A stretch of 24,160 nucleotides of DNA, from NCBI GenBank assembly GCA_031394045.1, contig JANMWN010000178.1, forward strand, positions 1 to 24,160, read 5' to 3'. Positions 22,879 through 24,160 of the stretch are shown here, one piece after another. The notes under the pieces are model-generated. The model was given only the letters and a program-made list of their open reading frames with translations. It was not told where the DNA came from and did not search any database. The number at the start of each line of letters is the position of its first letter. Positions within the stretch are counted from its first letter, which is position 1. Source of the DNA: JANYIP01 sp031394045 (GTDB lineage Bacteria; Actinomycetota; Actinomycetes; Prado026). A program made the position numbers and the translations under genes.

Positions 22879-22900
22879 TTGCGAGCCCGCAAGGGCGTAC

Positions 22901-22973
22901 GGGGCTTTAGCTCAGCTGGTAGAGCACTTGCTCGGCAGGCAAGGGGTCAGGGGTTCGAATCCCCTAAGCTCCA
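22901..22973 (+). tRNA. tRNA-Ala(GGC)
   Basis: A 73-base cloverleaf: acceptor GGGGCTT/AAGCTCC containing the G3:U70 wobble pair that specifies alanine, D arm GCTC-AGCTGGTA-GAGC, anticodon stem CTTGC/GCAAG with loop TCGGCAG (anticodon GGC at 22934-22936), variable GGGTC, and T arm AGGGG-TTCGAAT-CCCCT. A73 is followed by CCC, so CCA is not encoded and must be added. Base 33 is C instead of the nearly invariant U (the usual loop would be CTGGCAG). Confidence 0.95.
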
Positions 22974-22986
22974 CCCTCGTACTTTG

Positions 22987-23024
22987 AAGTCCCGGGACAC
23001 CGTCACAGGTGTCTCGGGGCTTTT
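22987..23024 (+). terminator. Rho-independent terminator after tRNA-Ala
   Basis: AAGTCCCGGGACACC (22987-23001) pairs with GGTGTCTCGGGGCTT (23008-23022) through 15 pairs, two of them G-U, around a GTCACA loop. A TTTT run and further T-rich bases follow. It is strong for plus-strand transcripts of the tRNA. Confidence 0.9.
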
Positions 23025-23030
23025 GCTTCT

Positions 23031-23076
23031 CGGGTCAGACCCAGACGAGCCCAGGACCGTGGCTCGGTCTGACCCG
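23031..23076 (-). terminator. Branched inverted repeat, probable terminator of the minus-strand genes
   Basis: CGGGTCAGACC (23031-23041) and GGTCTGACCCG (23066-23076) are perfect 11-base complements. Inside them, GAGCC (23047-23051) and GGCTC (23061-23065) extend the stem after a five-base bulge. It lies 51 bases beyond the minus-strand stop at 23128. There is no T run on the minus strand, so it may work as a U-less terminator or with the neighbouring hairpin. Confidence 0.5.
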
Positions 23077-23127
23077 AACGGGCGCGCGCCCACATGGAGC
23101 GTGCCGATGCGTACGCGGCCCTGCCGG

Positions 23128-23796
23128 CTACGGGAGCAGCGCGCGCCGGAGGGACCGCAGTGCGACGTCGGGCTCCCGGTCGACGGAGACCCGCCAGAGC
23201 CGGCAGCGGCGCTCCAGCGACCCCAGGGGCAGGCCGAGCGCCTCACCGGCGGCCTGGAGCGCTTGCGCATCGGTGCGCGACGGCAGCCGCCACGCGGGGG
23301 ATCGGGTCCGCAGCGAATACATCGGTGGGGTGGCCAAGACGGTGGCGGACCAGAGCGCCCTGGCGAGCTGCTCCGGCTCGAAGGCACCGCGCAGCCAGCC
23401 CTCCCCGGCGCTGAGCCGGCGGCGCTCCTTGGCGGTGGCGTCCCGCACGCGATCGGGCAGCGGAGCAGCGGACCCGACGTGATAGCTGACGTGCCGGTGG
23501 CTGTGCCCAGCGGTGAACCGGTGCACCTCGAACTCGTTGCCGCTCATCGACTCGAGCAGCCGCCGCAACCGTTCCGCGGCGACCCGGTCCGCGGCCCACC
23601 ACTGGGTCGGGGCCGGGTCGTCCGAGCGGTGGCGGCCGCCGAGGACGACGAGCTCGCACGCCGCCGCCTCGGGTCCCTCGATCTCGCGGGCGCCGATCGC
23701 GGCGCGTACGCGCATCCACTCGCCGGAGAGCAGTCGCCACGGCCCGAGCTGGTGCTCGACCTGGGTGGGCAGCTGGTCGAGCTCTGCAGGGGTCAC
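23128..23796 (-). CDS. Unknown 222-residue protein coupled to a decarboxylase
   Basis: I do not recognise the family. It starts at a GTG (23796-23794) that overlaps the decarboxylase stop (GTGA), so it is translationally coupled; the longer open frame upstream is a shadow. The sequence begins VTPAELDQLPTQVEHQLG and contains WRLLSGEWMRVRAAI, a His-rich FTAGHSHRHVSYHV (possible metal site), then LATPPMYSLRTRSPAW and a basic end SLRRALLP. No signal peptide or membrane helix is seen. Third positions are G/C-rich as in neighbours. The tight coupling suggests a partner or regulator of the decarboxylase or of a step using its amine product; this is inference. Confidence 0.78.
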   Translation of the reverse strand: MTPAELDQLPTQVEHQLGPWRLLSGEWMRVRAAIGAREIEGPEAAACELVVLGGRHRSDDPAPTQWWAADRVAAERLRRLLESMSGNEFEVHRFTAGHSHRHVSYHVGSAAPLPDRVRDATAKERRRLSAGEGWLRGAFEPEQLARALWSATVLATPPMYSLRTRSPAWRLPSRTDAQALQAAGEALGLPLGSLERRCRLWRVSVDREPDVALRSLRRALLP

Positions 23797-24160
23797 GTGC
23801 CCTCCCGTACGCAGTTGACGTACAGCTTGGTGCCCACGCCCACGCCCTCGCGCTCCTGCTCGAGCCCATGGACGAACGTCTCCAGCCCGGGGTACTGCTG
23901 GTTGAAGTCCTGGGCGAATCGCAGGTAGTCGACGACGGTGCCGTTGATCCGCTCGCCGGGGACGAGCAGCGGGATCCCGGGCGGGTACGGCGTGAGCAGC
24001 ACGGCGGCGACCCGGCCCTCGAGCTCGGCGATCGGCACCCGCTCGACGTTGCGCCGCGTCATCTGCGCCCACGCCTGCGCGGGCAGCATCGCCGGCTCCG
24101 GGTCGCAGACGTACATGGCCGTGGTGAGCCGCGCGACGTCGTAGTCGCGATACACCTCGT
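23793..24160 (-). CDS. Orn/Lys/Arg decarboxylase, C-terminal part (5' end outside window)
   Basis: The frame is open from the window edge to the TGA at 23795-23793, giving the last ~121 residues. YPPGIPLLVPGERI, followed by VVDYLRFAQDFNQQYPG, is the C-terminal domain signature of the fold-type I PLP decarboxylases (SpeA/LdcC/Cad family), which convert ornithine, lysine or arginine to the diamine. MLPAQAWAQMTRRNVERVPI is also family-typical. The PLP lysine and substrate-specificity residues lie outside the window, so the substrate cannot be told. It is the upstream member of a two-gene overlap with the 222-residue protein. Confidence 0.88.
   Translation of the reverse strand, partial: EVYRDYDVARLTTAMYVCDPEPAMLPAQAWAQMTRRNVERVPIAELEGRVAAVLLTPYPPGIPLLVPGERINGTVVDYLRFAQDFNQQYPGLETFVHGLEQEREGVGVGTKLYVNCVREGT

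Noticed and set aside
22861..23127. Mobile element or attachment site at the tRNA gene
   Set aside because: No integrase, no duplicated tRNA 3' end and no shift in codon use beside it; the inverted repeats are better explained as terminators.
23009..23928. Plus-strand open frames after the tRNA
   Set aside because: They are antisense to the better supported minus-strand decarboxylase partner and would have to run through the terminator hairpins.

Overview
The window looks like chromosomal core DNA of a high-GC actinomycete, most likely a member of the Nocardioidaceae/Propionibacteriales. That placement is an inference. It rests on about 70% GC composition, very GC-rich third codon positions, many GTG starts, TANNNT -10 boxes placed directly before start codons, and the actinobacterial gene order (radical SAM pair, rne, rplU-rpmA-obg-proB-proA, nadD, LytR_C protein, rsfS). 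I see no prophage, insertion sequence, CRISPR array or rRNA, and no gene-free stretch longer than about 160 bases.

Layout. 1-1680: the end of a class B penicillin-binding protein coupled to rodA, the cell-elongation peptidoglycan synthase pair. 1726-4995: a tightly packed trio of a TIGR03960-type radical SAM protein, a HIT-like protein and a TIGR03936/DUF2344 protein, function unknown, followed by a large RNase E/G (5151-7976) with long disordered tails. 8014-11557: a TPP riboswitch and a thiamine ABC transporter (thiBPQ). 11563-16674: a strong promoter, a structured leader, rplU, rpmA, obg, then proline biosynthesis genes proB and proA with an unknown 126-residue protein between them. 16685-18751: a four-helix membrane protein, a 47-residue membrane microprotein and a CoxE-like VWA protein gene that carries a one-base frameshift. 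18787-22842: fdhD, nadD, an LCP-like/LytR_C membrane protein, rsfS and a histidine phosphatase. 22901-22973: tRNA-Ala(GGC), then a strong terminator. 23128-24160, minus strand: an unknown 222-residue protein translationally coupled to the end of an Orn/Lys/Arg decarboxylase.

How the genes work together. Most are housekeeping genes in short operons with start/stop overlaps (ATGA, GTGA, TGATG). Five transcription units appear to begin with leaderless or near-leaderless mRNAs, because a TANNNT box ends 6-7 bases before the start codon. The thiamine operon has its Shine-Dalgarno inside the riboswitch, and rplU has a leader closed by a helix that abuts its Shine-Dalgarno. Ribosome-linked functions recur: L21, L27, Obg, RsfS, RNase E and tRNA-Ala.

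Most worth a second look: a histidine phosphatase whose only usable start is CTG inside CTGA (and a probable second case in thiP); a tRNA-Ala with C instead of the near-universal U33; the coxE frameshift; the HIT protein inserted into the radical SAM pair; an unknown small protein between proB and proA; an LCP-like protein without its catalytic arginine motifs; and a patch of atypical codon use at the end of nadD. I did not find a clearly new multi-gene defence or metabolic system. The radical SAM/HIT/DUF2344/RNase E block is the best candidate for undescribed biology.
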